64,000 nucleotides of DNA, taken from NCBI RefSeq assembly GCF_018873765.1, contig NC_057925.1:7203568-7267567 (forward strand). Direction: 5' to 3'. Both the position numbers and the translations under genes were made by a program. The notes under the pieces are model-generated. The model was not told the DNA's origin. It worked only from the letters and a program-made list of their open reading frames with translations, and did no database searches. This DNA comes from Telopea speciosissima. Its lineage: Eukaryota > Streptophyta > Magnoliopsida > Proteales > Proteaceae. This document shows, in pieces, positions 44,501 to 56,089 of the stretch (position 1 is the stretch's first letter; each line of letters starts with the position of its first letter).

Positions 44501-45960
44501 CTGAATTAGGAGAGCAGTCAGAAACAACACTAACTTATTTGGTTTGAGGACAGGGAGCCCTGTTCCCTTGTAGTGGGAGTCCTGTTCAGTCTGATCAATT
44601 TGTAAATTCTTTCTCACAAGAATGGAAACCCATTCCATAAAAGAAATCCAGCATCCCTAAAGTTGCAGTAGTATCTAAATCTGTTCTGAGGTCTGACTAC
44701 ACTGTTCTGAGGAATTACGGCCTTTCGTACTTCAGTTGACTCCAAGAAAGATTAGTCTCCCAATATTATTCCTGCGTTTTGACAAGAAATAGAATGACAT
44801 ACCCCGAAAAGTAAGGTAAAAAAAGCTTATATTTTTCTAGACATTGGCAGAAAAAATGCATTGAAAATCCAGGACTACCAAGAGGGTGCATGGATCACCA
44901 AGATGAGGCAAATTTAACATGGTCAATTCAGACCATTTCCTAGATATCCAAATGGTTCAAATTGCTACATCACGCTTCCATATGGAAAAATCTTGTGTTT
45001 ATTATGTGGGTGTGGAACTGATGAGTGTTACTTTTTATATTAATATCTACTCTAGAAATGATTATGTAGTTGTAAGATTTAGATGCAGTTATGAAGTATA
45101 ATACCATGTTCAGTTATTCCAAGAGAAAAAAATATACAGTTTGGAGATTGTTTCCTTGTTTAGTTTATCGGTGATTGACTTTTAGCTGTAGGATTCCGTT
45201 TACAATTAATAAAATAAAATAAGTTTACCTATTGTTTTCATTTACTTTAAGAAGACTGTCACTATCGTAGTTGTTGGTTTCAATTGTTATGATTAAACAG
45301 AGACCTTTCTTGCTCAGTTCTCCATGAGTTTTTGACTCATCTTTTGATTCCTATATATATTTGCATTACAGATTTTTGCATGACAAGGTGAAGCCACATG
45401 TTGTGCACCGGGATATCCGTGCCAGCAATGTATTGCTGGATGAAGAGTTTGGAGCACATATAATGGGGGTTGGTCTCTCAAAGTTTGTTCCCTGGGAAGT
45501 GATGCATGAAAGGACAGTGATGGCTGGTACATGTGGATACCTAGCACCAGAATTTGTTTACAGAAATGAGCTCACAACGAAGAGTGATGTTTATAGCTTT
45601 GGAGTGCTTCTGCTTGAACTCATTAGTGGTCGTAGGCCCGCCCAGGCAGTTGATTCTGTCAATTGGCAGAGTATATTTGAGTGGGCCACCCCTCTTGTGC
45701 AGGCCCACCGATACCCAGAGCTTCTGGACCCTCTCATAACTGACATTCCTGAAGTTGGGGTTGTACAAAAGGTGGTGGACCTTGTATATGCTTGCACTCA
45801 GCATGTGCCATCAGTGCGGCCAAGGATGTCACATGTTGTCCATCAGTTGCAACAATTAGGATTAAAAACTGCCTCTGAAAAGTCTAGGATTGGAACAAGC
45901 ACAAGCTCTAGCACTACCTCTCGGATGCATGTTTTTGAGATGGAGGGAAACAATGCGTAA
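38545..45960 (+). CDS. C-type lectin receptor-like kinase (At1g52310-like), four exons, about 553 aa
   Basis: Membrane receptor-like protein with one extracellular C-type lectin domain and a cytoplasmic kinase-like domain. Exons: 38545-38620, 41639-42064, 42265-42835 and 45372-45960. Exon 1 encodes a signal peptide (HLLAFTFCCLTVLVRAQN). Exon 2 is the lectin domain (LCPSGWKIGPSKNKCFEF, GCWVGGRGF, FGWKWSDNMS, CNISHDFICML). Exon 3 has the membrane helix (about residues 174-196), a basic stop-transfer stretch, and the kinase N-lobe with the lysine in VAVKRLK. Exon 4 has HVVHRDIRASNVLLDEE and CGYLAPEFVYRNELTTKSDV. The DFG motif reads GVG (HIMGVGLSKF) and the glycine loop is degenerate (LLGDAKTGGTYSG), so catalysis is doubtful. 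The same change is, to my knowledge, present in the Arabidopsis protein. The exon 2 acceptor is inferred from frame; a stronger-looking AG at 41624 would need another exon 1 donor. Confidence 0.92.
38621..41638 (+). other. Intron 1 of the lectin kinase gene, with local duplication and LTR-like debris
   Basis: Donor GTGGGT, acceptor AACAG. 38720-38910 and 38935-39105 are diverged tandem copies (share AATCGCCAAT, TTGCATTCTTCAGTCCCTCC). 40440-41300 looks like LTR or leader debris of the kind seen at 26160-27180. No internal gene is seen. The minus-strand ORFs at 38518-39122 come from the duplicated repeat. Confidence 0.5.
43171..43708 (-). pseudogene. Two tandem LINE RNase H fragments in intron 3 of the lectin kinase gene
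   Basis: On the minus strand, LNLNADGSNIGNPGPGMVRG (about 43322-43383) and LKLSIDGSNIGNPGPSRVRG (about 43588-43648) are both the start of an L1-type RNase H domain (consensus DGS-GNPG). They lie in direct tandem about 266 bp apart, so a fragment was duplicated or two pieces inserted. Both are broken. They lie in the intron 42836-45371, which otherwise lacks coding signal. Confidence 0.65.
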
Positions 45961-46155
45961 GAGACAAACTTCTTTACTTAGGACTTAGGATTAGCTCATA
46001 CTTGTTTGTACTCTTTTTTATGGAAGTGTAGTGAATTATTCTAGTGCTTATTAATTTCAGTTGTTAGCAGAAACCGGAGGAGAGTTTGTTGAAAACACTG
46101 TTAAATGTTAGGTTGCTTTTATATCCTCTCTACCGATTTCTCTGTTTTTCAGTAT

Positions 46156-46513
46156 TGTTAAACTGTGTGGACCTGCATAGTTGTATAGCACCATGATAGA
46201 GGTAGTCCCCCTATCGTGGACTACTAGTGATCTGTGACATCTGTCCCAGCGGTAGTAGGTGCATATTGTTTTTCTATTTTCTTCTTAATTAGCTTCTTTA
46301 TTAATCTAGAACTCTATATCTCTTCCCTGCTGGTTTACTTTTCTAATTCTATTAGGAAACCTTGTAATCTGATTCTATATATTGATACGAAGGGGAGGCT
46401 AAATCTATTGATTGCTAGCCTTCTCAGCAGTCTTTTCTTCTTCTTCTTCCATCGTTCTTCTCCTCTTTTTTTCTCTTGTATGGTTTCTGGTTAATACATT
46501 CTGATATTGTTAC
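46156..46513 (+). mobile_element. Possible solo LTR downstream of the lectin kinase gene
   Basis: A block starts TGTTAAACTGTG and ends GATATTGTTACA. It contains a TATATATTGATACG promoter-like box (about 46375) and a CT-rich leader, the layout of a Copia LTR. A clear target duplication was not found (AGTAT/AGTTA), so this is tentative. Confidence 0.4.
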
Positions 46514-49500
46514 AAGTTATGCACAACGGCTTGATTTTTTCTTTTTCGTTTTTATCCTTACTTTTAAGGGAGGACTATAATAGATGCTTCTTTGTCTAAG
46601 TTTGTTTGTCTTGAGTTTCTTGACTTGACAGGGATGGACAAACTCTTCCAATGGTTCACCCTTCTGTTGAGGGTTTGTCGAGGTGTGCTTTTCATGATAT
46701 ATGGAGTGACCCTTCTATATTGAAGATTCTACTTATCCTAAGCAACCACTGTTGTATGCATCTAATTTCATGTAATCTCTGTTTGGATTGTTGGAGTTGA
46801 AACTGCGTTAGTCACCGGGGAAGGTGATACGTGGTTCGGACTTGTAAGTTTATGATGCCAATGGTTCAGAATCAGTCAATGACTGATCCTGCACTTCAAA
46901 ATCAAGTTTTAGATGGTGCAGCCTTGTTACTGCTATTAGTCATGGGAGTTAAGACTGAAGAGATTGAAGAATGCTCATTGTGATCAGGTAATGCCCACTT
47001 GAAATCTTGGTTTGCTCTGTTAGAATCTGGGGAGCCAATGAGTACACCCATTCGTGGTTCGTTGCATAAGTATCAAATAGTGAAACTCACAGCTTCTTGT
47101 CTCTCTGGTGTGTCAAGCTTCTAAATTTACCTGAGGTTAGTAACTAAGATTTCCAGTAAAAGGTCAGTATAGAGTAACATTGACAATATCATTTCATACT
47201 CTGATGCAATATCATAGGATAATTCTGTTGGTTTTCTGTATTGTCCACAACAATTGCTTTACTGGGATTCAATGCTGTCAATACTGTATATGTTGAGATG
47301 AGACAGACAATAAATCTAGATTTCTACTGTGGAGATTTGAGAGGTAAGATTCTGGGTTTGGGACATTCATCATTGGCATTATGGCATACAAAAGAATGAT
47401 AGATAGACATGAAGATTTTTTCCACATTCTGCACCAATGGCATGTAATGATTTTATTTTTGGGTAGAAGTAATGATTTTGTTGATGTCCCTCTTAAACAG
47501 GCTTTCCGATTTTGTTGTCTAAGATACAGGATATATATGCTTTTGAATGTATTTATTTCAGCTTGTTAGCTGAAGTGAGTGAAGGTTTGCCTAACCCCAG
47601 ATTATGCTTCCTTCCCAATCTGGTAACTGTAATTCTTAAAATCTGCACTGATTTGATATTGGCCAGGTATCAGCTGGCATATCTAGATCTCTCTCAAATT
47701 TCTCTTTTTTTCTTTTTTGTTTCAGTAGTTTTATTAAAATGTGATGGTTATTTGATTAAGGGTGCTTCTAGGCGTCACTATGTCTATTGAAGTATGACAC
47801 TTCACTATTTTTCTACTTGGCAGTACATGGGTTAGCCCATGTGATATAGGACTCCACATACATCTCAATGGCCAAACTTTGGCCAAAGTAAGGAAAGTTG
47901 CTCAAACCCCAGATTCAAAATTCTAGTAAAATTATCAAAATGCTATTAAATGGAGATGAATAACATGCAAAATGATGCCTTTTGTAACTTTAGCTACTTC
48001 CTCTACTCATTTTAAGCTGAAATTATACTTCCCTAACCATAGTGATGGGAAGAAAACCCTTTTGATTAAACTAATTATGTATGCTTGAAATAATAGTTGA
48101 TTGAAATAGGTCTAGATATGCCTTTTCCGCAAAAATAATTGGGATCAAGATTCCATAGAGTGTTGTCTACTCACCTTAACAATTTACCTCTAATTGGATC
48201 AAGGTTCCATAGTTCTTGTCACCCATGGAAATTTTCTTGCACTGACCACCTAATGTGCCAAATGGAAAAATGATTTGATGAAGAATGGTTTATTTTGCGA
48301 CTGTTCAAGGACTTCCAGAAGCAATATGTTTCAGATCGAGGTTGGGATTTCACTTGTTACACAGTTATTTGAAAGAAACTGAAACACCAAATTTTGCAGC
48401 AGATCATCTTTGCTCACCGGGATAGGACTAGAAAATTGATTCTTAGAGAGATCCAGTAAGTCAATCCCGACCGGTCTAAAGAGGAATGGGTTCTTTCAAG
48501 AGGTTGGATCTGAAATATTTTGTCGTGCTTGGTATGTATTCTTAGAATGCATTCTATGTCAATTTTGCATTCTCGGACAATAACAACTAGTTTTTTCATC
48601 CGAGAATGGGAAAACGATCTAGAATGCATACCAAACGCAGCCTGTCTGCAAAGGATTCAACTGGAAGAGGGTTTGGTAGTTGGCCTTGTACCTGATTGAA
48701 AGATGCATTCAATAGAGAGATTAGAAGAAAGATCCCAAAACCAGTTTGGTATAGGACCTGAAATGCTTGCACTTGAAATATACAGATAAGGTTTCCTTTT
48801 GAGTTTCAAGCCAATCGGAAAAGGAGGGACCTAGTTGACAAGACCTCATGTTGCGATTATTGATCAGGAATGGAGGAAACCACTTGGAGCCAAGGTTCAA
48901 AATCAAGGGATCGGACTCTGGATTGGTCATGGGCGATACCCTTCCAGATCAATACAAATCAGTCCGGATTGATCAAAAACACCTAAAATTAGTTTTTGTG
49001 TGGATCGGCTCATGTATCAGCCAGGATTGGTAGCTGTTATGATATCGGATCAGATTGACCGATGTTATCCGGATTGGATCGGAATGAAATTGGTCAGTAT
49101 TGGTCATAATAATATAAATAAAATAAAAAACCTTAAAAAAAATTGAAAAAATCCAAAAAAAAAGAAAAGAAAAAGAAAAAGAAAAATCCCAAAAAATATA
49201 ATAGAGCAAAATAGTTTTTGACAAACCTTTTATTAAGTGAAAAAATATACCCATCCCATCGACATTTAAGTGTGTCATTTTCTTCATTAGTCCCTTGAGA
49301 AGAAAGCAATGGATGCCATGTAGCGAGTAGATTCTAGCAGAAGAGGTTTAGTGGGTGGGATTCTAATCCAATGGGAGGGTCATAAGTCCAATCGGTTCCA
49401 GACTGTGTCTAACGAGATTGATGAGGGACGAGACCTCCTATCCCAGCTTATTTACTGTAGGCCGCTCCAAATGACATGAAAATGATCACTCTAATCTCGG

Positions 49501-49591
49501 GATAGGTCATGGCCAAACTGATCGGATACAAAATTAAAAAGCATGAGATATTAACTACTATGCTATGTTCAAGATTTTGAACTACAAAATT
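46514..49591. other. No gene seen
   Basis: About 3 kb of AT-rich sequence. Around 48890-49100 it holds GGATCGG/GATTGG-rich degenerate repeats like those at 50820-51010 and 61270-61510. Short open frames at 47381-47790 lack recognisable features. Confidence 0.35.
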
Positions 49592-49754
49592 GGGTAGGGG
49601 CCGCGCGAACGCGTACCCCCGCTGCCACAAATTATGACGTACACTCTCCCACTTGGGGAGATGTTAGGCAGGCACCCTTCCCAAGTGCAATGGAAGTCAC
49701 CAACCTAGGCAATGGGCCTTCTTGATCACCCATAAACCCCGTCCAGGTAAGTAT
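49592..49754 (-). ncRNA. U1: U1 spliceosomal snRNA, copy a
   Basis: The minus strand reads ATACTTACCTGGACGGGG from 49754, the U1 5' end that pairs with 5' splice sites. It continues through U1 loops (CCATTGCACTTGGGAAGGGT, CTCCCCAAGTGGGAGAG), the Sm site ATAATTTGTGG and a terminal GC hairpin (GTACGCGTTCGCGCGGCCCC). The total of about 163 nt fits plant U1. The 3' end is placed by the hairpin. Downstream AGTTCAA (near 49579) fits the plant snRNA 3' box. Five differences from copy b were seen, all outside the 5' end and Sm site. Confidence 0.95.
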
Positions 49755-49776
49755 GTTTTAATCTCATTGCTTTCCC

Positions 49777-49830
49777 TATTTATACAATTGTTTTCCTTTC
49801 TCTCTTCTACTACCTGAACCGATGTGGGAC
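49777..49830 (-). promoter_or_regulatory. Promoter of U1 copy a: USE and TATA
   Basis: The minus strand carries GTCCCACATCG (49820-49830), a perfect plant upstream sequence element, and TATAAATA (49777-49784), about 24-31 bp before the start. The ~35-bp spacing between them is the Pol II type of plant snRNA promoter. Confidence 0.9.
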
Positions 49831-51407
49831 TAAATATGGGATCTATCAATGGTTTTGGACCTTTGGGGACTGTTTGGTTTGGGCAATCCCTCAAAGGTAG
49901 GTGTGTGTGTTAATTAAGGTGTTAAGTATTGGGATCAGATCAGATAAATCTCATCTCTGACGAGGTTTCTTTTCGTTTTATAATGGCTCTACTTCCACCA
50001 AATTAATTGCTCACACTCTTCAATGAAGAAAGCACCAATTAATAGAAACTTCAAACTCCATATAAAGTGTTTTTACTTGTCATCACCCTTCTTCAATCTA
50101 TAAATTTGTACAGTTTTAAGTAATAGGCAGAAGTTTATATACACGGCCGAGCACACACACGGTCTACATTAATTATTGTTCGATGTGCATTTATATCCAT
50201 TCAAATTGACCATAAAACCCCCACACCTTCCTATTGAATGAATGATGCATGGAATCTACCGTGCATGAACTCCTTTCCCTAATAGCTCCTTCAGCCTCTG
50301 GCTACAAAATTTTTAAAAGGATATCTAGTATCCCCCAATGAGAGTTGAACTGATGACCCCTTAATTGTGAACTGTTCTTCCTTGCAAACTAAGCTATCCC
50401 CTTGATATTAATATCCGAATTTGAAAATATTCACCTTCTTTCCCTCTTATCTATGGACTCCTATTCTCCAATTTTCTTCTTAAGTTTCAAATTTGAGACT
50501 AAAATTGAGTGCATTCCCTTAGTCCTCTCTCTTCTCCCGGAGCATTTTTTGTTTCAAATTTCAAACTCAAGAGAATAGATAGAGAATGTGATGGCTATAA
50601 ATAAAGCTAGACACCCCACATCATTTACTCAGGTCCAAGCCAGTGTCTAAGAATTTGAACTCTAACCTGCTCTACGGGGTTAAAAGCCCAACCCAGGGTG
50701 GGCTTTGGGCTCATCAGGCCAAACTTGCACTCCCAAGTACAATGTGAGAATAGTTAAAACTTAAGTTTTGAAACTAGGCTCTTCTCCTACCCTGGGATGA
50801 TAACAAAGATCACCCAATCGCAAGGTTTTAAGAATCGGTGAATCGGCAGATATGGATCGGAATCGACCATGATTGATTCTAATTTCAACTGATCAACAAA
50901 GCTGATTCACACCCAAAAACCCTAGAAATTCTCTGTTTTTGAATTTGAGATCAATTCTAGGGTTCTTAGCACCGATTCGGGCCAATTCCGATCCCAATAT
51001 GACCGATTCCAAATCTGATTCTGTGTTTTAAAGAACAAATTAAAATGGGTAATGTAATATTATCAAAGAAAAACAAATGGAAAATCTCGATCGAGCCTGG
51101 AATCAATGCTTTTGATGTTTATCCCCCAGGGTTGTTGACAAGAGAGAGCTTCTCTTGGATCCTTCAACTCGACCCAAGTGAGAAACCATTGGATTATTGA
51201 AAACTCTGGATGGATTGAATCTTTGTGGCTCATTCATTCATTAGTGGGACCCATGGATGCTTCTTACACGCCAAGTTTTAAGTATAGAAAACAACCATTT
51301 GATAAGTATCAGTGGGGCCAGGGTCATTAACAAATTGTTTATTACATGTTTGTGTAACTCTAAACCGCCAGATATGGATCTAGAAAATTTTTTTGAAATT
51401 AGTTTTG
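49831..51407. other. Spacer between U1a and U2a; duplicated block
   Basis: No gene. Parts match 60540-62700 in order and orientation (ATCACCCAATCG at 50811 and 61559; GAATCAATGCTTTTGATG at 51102 and 61722). This shows that the whole U1-U2 unit was duplicated. Confidence 0.6.
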
Positions 51408-51605
51408 GTAGGGGTGCGCCAGGCTCGTGCAGTAGTGCAACACATGAGCGACGCTTGAAGACCCCAGTAGCAAGCTACTGTAGTGGGCCCATCCCCAAAG
51501 AAAAATTAATTTAATATCATGTGGATCGATGATCCACGTATCAGATATTAAACTGATAAGAACAGATACTACACTTGATCTTAGCCAAAAGGCCGAGAAA
51601 GGTAT
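51408..51605 (-). ncRNA. U2: U2 spliceosomal snRNA, copy a
   Basis: The minus strand from 51605 reads ATACCTTTCTCGGCCTTTTG, then GATCAAGTGTAGTATCTGTT, which includes the branch-point recognition sequence GTAGTA, and TCAGTTTAATATCTGATA. Next come a perfect hairpin GTGGATC-ATC-GATCCAC, a U-rich Sm-site region and hairpin CAGTAG-CTTG-CTACTG. The length of about 198 nt fits plant U2. The 3' end is estimated. Confidence 0.95.
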
Positions 51606-51631
51606 GCTTTCTATATTATCTTAATTTCCAT

Positions 51632-51682
51632 TTTATATCCAATCTCTAGTTATCCTTGTTTCCTCTCTAGCCGATGTGGGAT
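51632..51682 (-). promoter_or_regulatory. Promoter of U2 copy a: USE and TATA
   Basis: The minus strand carries ATCCCACATCG (51672-51682), a perfect RTCCCACATCG, and GATATAAAA (about 51632-51640), with about 32 bp between them, which fits Pol II snRNA spacing. Confidence 0.9.
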
Positions 51683-52130
51683 TATTGATCATTTTTCCCC
51701 CCTTGCTTTGACCTCCTTACATGAGCATATGAGAACTATTGCAAGACATGCATTCACAAATTATGGACCAAGTTTCCCTCCATCCAACGTGAACGGGTCT
51801 CATTCACCGTAGGACGGGAGAGGACAAGAACGGGTATCGAGAGGGCATTTTGGAACATACTAAAACCCTTAGGATGGTGGGTGAACCATCCACTATGATT
51901 GGAGGGAGACTTAGTCCACAAGTACTCATAAGCGCTTATACCTGTAAGCCTACCTCCGTTCGCTAACCCATAAGATGGTTTGTTTTCTACGTTTTTTAAC
52001 ATCCCTCGCTTAAGTCTAAATTCAGGCAATACTTTCACATAGAATGATAGGAGTTGTGGAGTTTTTAATGGGTTGATGAGGCTATTTACTTGTCTTCTCA
52101 AGAATATGGGTCGGGTGAGTCTCTGGTGCG
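51683..52130. other. Upstream flank of U2a, part of the duplicated unit
   Basis: It shares with 62983-63200 the words CCTCCTTACATGAG, ATATGAGAACTATTGCAAGA and GTAAGCCTACCTC in the same order. No gene. Confidence 0.6.
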
Positions 52131-52134
52131 AATA

Positions 52135-52586
52135 ATCTAATCATGCGTTGATTTGAGATCTGGTTTGATTTTATTTATTTGTTTTATTTTTTTGCATTAA
52201 ACCATTGTATATCATTTTGTTACAGCCGGTTGAAACACTTGTTAATTGCGTTGACAAGATTGTGACAATTAGTATGGATCTTTGATCCAAAACCTAGATC
52301 CTCCATGTCTGCCCTACCTTTCTTCATTTTCAATATTTAAACTTTTCATGATGTTGGATTTATAATGTTCATATATCTTGGAAATTTTAATCATGTATTG
52401 ATTAGAGAGATCTGGTTCGATTTTGTTTATTTGTTTTATTTTTTTCTTTTAATACAAATTTTTTTCTGCTGGTTTAAACCACTTGTGAATTGCATTGACA
52501 ATGTTGTGGCAATCAGTGTGGGTCTTTGATCCAAAACTCAGATCCTCTATGCTTACCCTTCCTTTCCTCGTTTTAAATATTTTACC

Positions 52587-52629
<43 letters not shown>

Positions 52630-52690
52630 ATTCAATCGTGCAATAATTGGAGATTTGATTCGGTTTTTTTATTCGTTTTATACTCTTAAG
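52135..52690. repeat. Tandem repeat of about 250 bp, 2.3 copies
   Basis: Copies start near 52137, 52386 and 52631. Shared words include ATCTGGTT(T/C)GATTTT, TTATTTGTTTTATTTTTTT and TCTTTGATCCAAAAC. The third copy is truncated where the telomere-like array begins. An (AT)n run lies at about 52598-52620. Confidence 0.7.
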
Positions 52691-52694
52691 TTTT

Positions 52695-53232
52695 GGGCTT
52701 AGGGTTTACGGTTTAGGATTTAGGGTTTAGAGATTAGGGTATAGTGTTTAGTGTTTAGTGCTTAGGGTTTAGGGTATAGGGTTTAGGGGTTAGGGTTTAA
52801 AATTTAGGGTATAGGGTATAGGGTTTAGAGTTTAGGGTTTAGGGTTTAGAGTATAGGGTTTAGGATTTAGGGTTCAAGGGATAAGGTTTAGGGTTTAGGT
52901 TTTAGGGCTCAGGATTTAGGGTCTAGGATTTTATGTTTAGGGTTTAGGGTATAGGGTATAGGGTTTAAGATTTAGGGTTTAGGGTTCAGGATTTAGGGTT
53001 TAGGGTGTAGGGTGTAGGATTTAGGGTATAGGGTAGTTTAGGGTTTAGGGTTTAGGGTTTAGGGTATAGAGTTTAGGGTTTAGGATTTAGGGTTTGGGCT
53101 TTAGGGTTTTGGGTTTAAGGTACAAAGTTTAAGGTTTAGGGTATAGCGTGTAAGGTTTAGAGTATAGGGTATAGTGTTTATGGTTTTGGGTGTAGGGTTT
53201 GGGGTTTAGGGTTCAGGGTATAGGGTTTAGTA
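52695..53232. repeat. Degenerate telomere-like (TTTAGGG)n array, part 1
   Basis: Head-to-tail 7-mers close to TTTAGGG, the common plant telomere unit, with many variants (TATAGGG, TTTAGAG, TTTAGGA). All run in one orientation. The degeneration shows an old interstitial array, not a chromosome end. Confidence 0.85.
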
Positions 53233-53847
53233 TTTTTTGGGCCCTAAGCTTACTTAGAGGTAAATTCATGAGTTCTATTCGATTATTCTTTCCTATTCCT
53301 AGTCTTAAAAACCATCTGAACCTTGAATTGTCTAGTGACTCGTCAATAAGATAAATTTCTTGAAAAAATTATTGAAGGAACAGATGATCCCCTCTCTCGC
53401 CACTTGTGGCTTCCTAGACTTATCCCTACCGTTCCATCAACTAATCTTATTCTTGAATCTTGTTAGTGATATTGAGACAAAATATCTCTATGAATTTTTC
53501 AACTTTCTGTGTATACTAAATTACTATAGTATCATATAAATAATGATATATTTATATGATAGTATCATAAATAAAATAATAAATCTTAACCTTAACTTAC
53601 ATAATACGATTCTGTTAGTAGCTGGGAGCAAGAGCGAAAGCGAATTGGGGGTTTTCAAAAAAGGAAAGACGAAGCTTCATTTCAAAGCAAGCGAAGAAAA
53701 CTACAAGGGTGGTCCTAGAGCAGCTCGACCGCAGGGTGGTCGTAGATCAGGGCTTTCTTCGTATTTTTCTTTTTTGCCAGGTTTCAGTCGATTTGTTGTG
53801 GATTGGACGATAGAAAAAACACCAAGCAGCGAGTAGGGCTTAGTCAA
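53233..53847. other. Non-telomeric insertion within the telomere-like array
   Basis: About 615 bp of ordinary sequence with a 97-codon open frame (53543-53836, plus) separates two halves of the array. Words such as GAGCGAAAGCGAATTGGGGG are reminiscent of plant mitochondrial DNA, but I do not recognise a gene. Confidence 0.35.
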
Positions 53848-54715
53848 GGGTTTAGGCTTTAGGTTTTAGGATTTAGGGTTTACAATTTAAGGTTTAGGGT
53901 TAAGGGTTAAGGGTTAAGGGTTTAGGGCATAGGGTTTTGGGTTTCGAGAATAGGGTATAGGGTTTAGGGTTTAGGGTATAAGATTTAGGGTTTAAGGTTT
54001 ACAGTTTAGGGTATATGGTTTAGGGTTTAGAGTTTAGGGTTTAGGGTTTAGGGTTTAGGATTTTAGGGTTTAGGATTTAGGGTTTAGGGTATAGGGGTTT
54101 AGGGTTTAGGGTTTAGGGTTTAGAAATAGGGTTTATGGTTTAGGGTATAGGGGTTTAGGGTTTAGGGTTTAGAAATAGGGTTTATGGTTTAGGGTATAGG
54201 GGTTTAGGGTTTAGGGTTTTGGATTTAGGGTTTAGGTTTAAGGTTTTTGGTTTAGGATTTAGAGTTTAGGGTTTAGGGTATAAGGTTTATGGGTTTAGAG
54301 TTTAGGGTTTAGAGTTTAGGATTTAGAGTTTAGGGTTTAGGGTTTGGAGTTTAGGGTATAGGATTGGGTAAAGCGTTTAGGGTTTCGGATTCAGGGTTTA
54401 GGGTTTAGAGTTTAGGATTTAGAGTATAGGGTTTAGGGTTTAAGGTTTAGCTTTTAGGGTTTATGGTTTAGGATGTAGGGTTTATGGTTTGTGTATAGGG
54501 TTTAAGGTTTAGGGTTGGGGAGTTAGGGTTTAGGGTTTAGGGTTTAGGGTTTAGGGTATAGGGTTAGGTGTTTAGGGTTTAAGTTATAGGGTTTAGTGTT
54601 GAGTGTTTTGTGTTTAGTGTTTAGGGTTTTTGTTTTGTGTTTAGTGTTTAGGGTTTTTGTTTTGGGTTTTGGTTTTAGGGTTTAGGGTAGGTTTTATTGT
54701 TTAGGGTTTACTACA
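53848..54715. repeat. Degenerate telomere-like (TTTAGGG)n array, part 2
   Basis: Continues the same orientation and variants as part 1. It includes a higher-order tandem duplication of about 60 bp (TAGAAATAGGGTTTATGG at 54120 and 54170). Towards 54600 it degrades into TTTAGTG/TTTTGTG variants. Confidence 0.85.
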
Positions 54716-55334
54716 TGTTGAGAATAAAAATCATCTTCAAATTCAGCCAACAAAACAAGTGTGCTTTTCACCACTCGGTAAAGAATCCCTTGTTTCAGAA
54801 ATTAGATCTATAAGTCAGAAACAAAAGATGTGTTGATGAGATTGATTTGTAATTAGATTTCGAAGTATGAAAGAGAAACAGAACCACATGCACACACCAG
54901 CTATATTCATGGTCCTATCCTACAAAACCTGTTTTGTGTAGAAACCAACTGCGTATCCAACTTGATATAATAAAAAGCATTATATTTTAATTTTGGGGGA
55001 GGAATCTACACACCACTGGCATATGTCGGAATCTCCAACGCCAACGAAATAGGGGGAGAAGATGCTGCACAGTTTGTATACGAGGCGTCCAACATGGTCA
55101 GGGAGGAGAGATTGCAAAAGAAATGTATATGTAGGCTTTTCCGTTTGTATAAATATCAATCATTTTCTTAATGAGGACGGTACCTCTAATATTTTATTAA
55201 TAGAAGTAAAAATGTTTACAAGTACTTTGATGTGAAAAAAATAAAATATCAAAGAATGTAAAATCAAAGGAAATACAAGAATAGAAAGAAACAGAACTCC
55301 ACAGTCCACGCTCGATCCAACCTGATCAGGTCCC
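54716..55334. other. No gene seen; downstream flank of the NAC gene
   Basis: AT-rich sequence without coding signal. It would include the 3' UTR of the minus-strand NAC gene. Confidence 0.4.
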
Positions 55335-56089
55335 CTAACCAACAATTGAAGAAGATGATTTTCTACGTTTCTTTATCACGCAAATCATCAATTCTGGAGA
55401 CTGTAATTGCAGAATAAAGCATGTGGTTAATACTATGGACCATTTCCATGGATAAATTAGAGACAATTTTATTATGTAAGAAAGAAAACCATATATTAAG
55501 TTTCAATTAAAACAACTGATGATGGAATTAAAACTAATTAATTAATTACCTTGGTAAGTCTATACTCGTGCATAATCCAATCAGTCTTCTTCCCCTTATT
55601 GGATGTACGGTTATCATTAGTATAAATTAGATACGTCAACTGTTTAAAATAACCGATGATCACCACCAGCCTTTGACTTTGATGAAGGTGGTTATCTCTA
55701 ACCAGTCTATCTCCCGTACTCGCTCTCCAAAAACCATTACCAGCTCTACGCTCAGCTCTGGAACTGTTCTCCGATAACTTTCTCCAAGGAACAAAGAAGT
55801 AGAGAGCTTTTTTGGCACCATTGTTAATCATGTCAGCCCCTATATATATATAATTGCATCACCATTAGTAGTGAATCTAACAAAAACTTAATAGAAAGAC
55901 AAAAAAAGAAGAAGAAGAATTGAAGAAATAAAATAGGTAAAGTAAGTAAGTACCTGGAAGTAACCATGGCTCCTTGGTGTAAACATCAAAATCCTTCACT
56001 GCATTTGAAGGGAGGTTTCTGCCACTCAATCTGTTTCCGAGATAATCGACCAATAGAACTTTGTCGGTCGGAGTGAATCGAAACCCCAT
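55335..56089 (-). CDS. Short, divergent NAC-domain transcription factor, three exons, about 163 aa
   Basis: NAC proteins are plant DNA-binding transcription factors. Exons on the minus strand: 56089-55954, 55839-55550 and 55400-55335, with GT-AG borders and consistent phases. Exon 1 gives subdomain A and B (MGFRFTPTDKVLLVDYLG, YTKEPWLLPG; the usual DEEL is DKVL). Exon 2 gives C and D (ALYFFVPWRKL, GNGFWRASTGDRLV, KKTDWIMHEYRLTK). Exon 3 gives E (ELMICVIKKRRK) and a stop 22 codons in. The product is the NAC domain with almost no C-terminal activation region, whereas family members are usually 200-600 aa. It could be a repressor-like mini-NAC or a decaying gene. The intron positions match the usual NAC pattern. 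Confidence 0.82.

Noticed and set aside
52695-54715. A true chromosome end (telomere)
   Set aside because: Repeats are highly degenerate and bounded on both sides by genes, so the array is interstitial.
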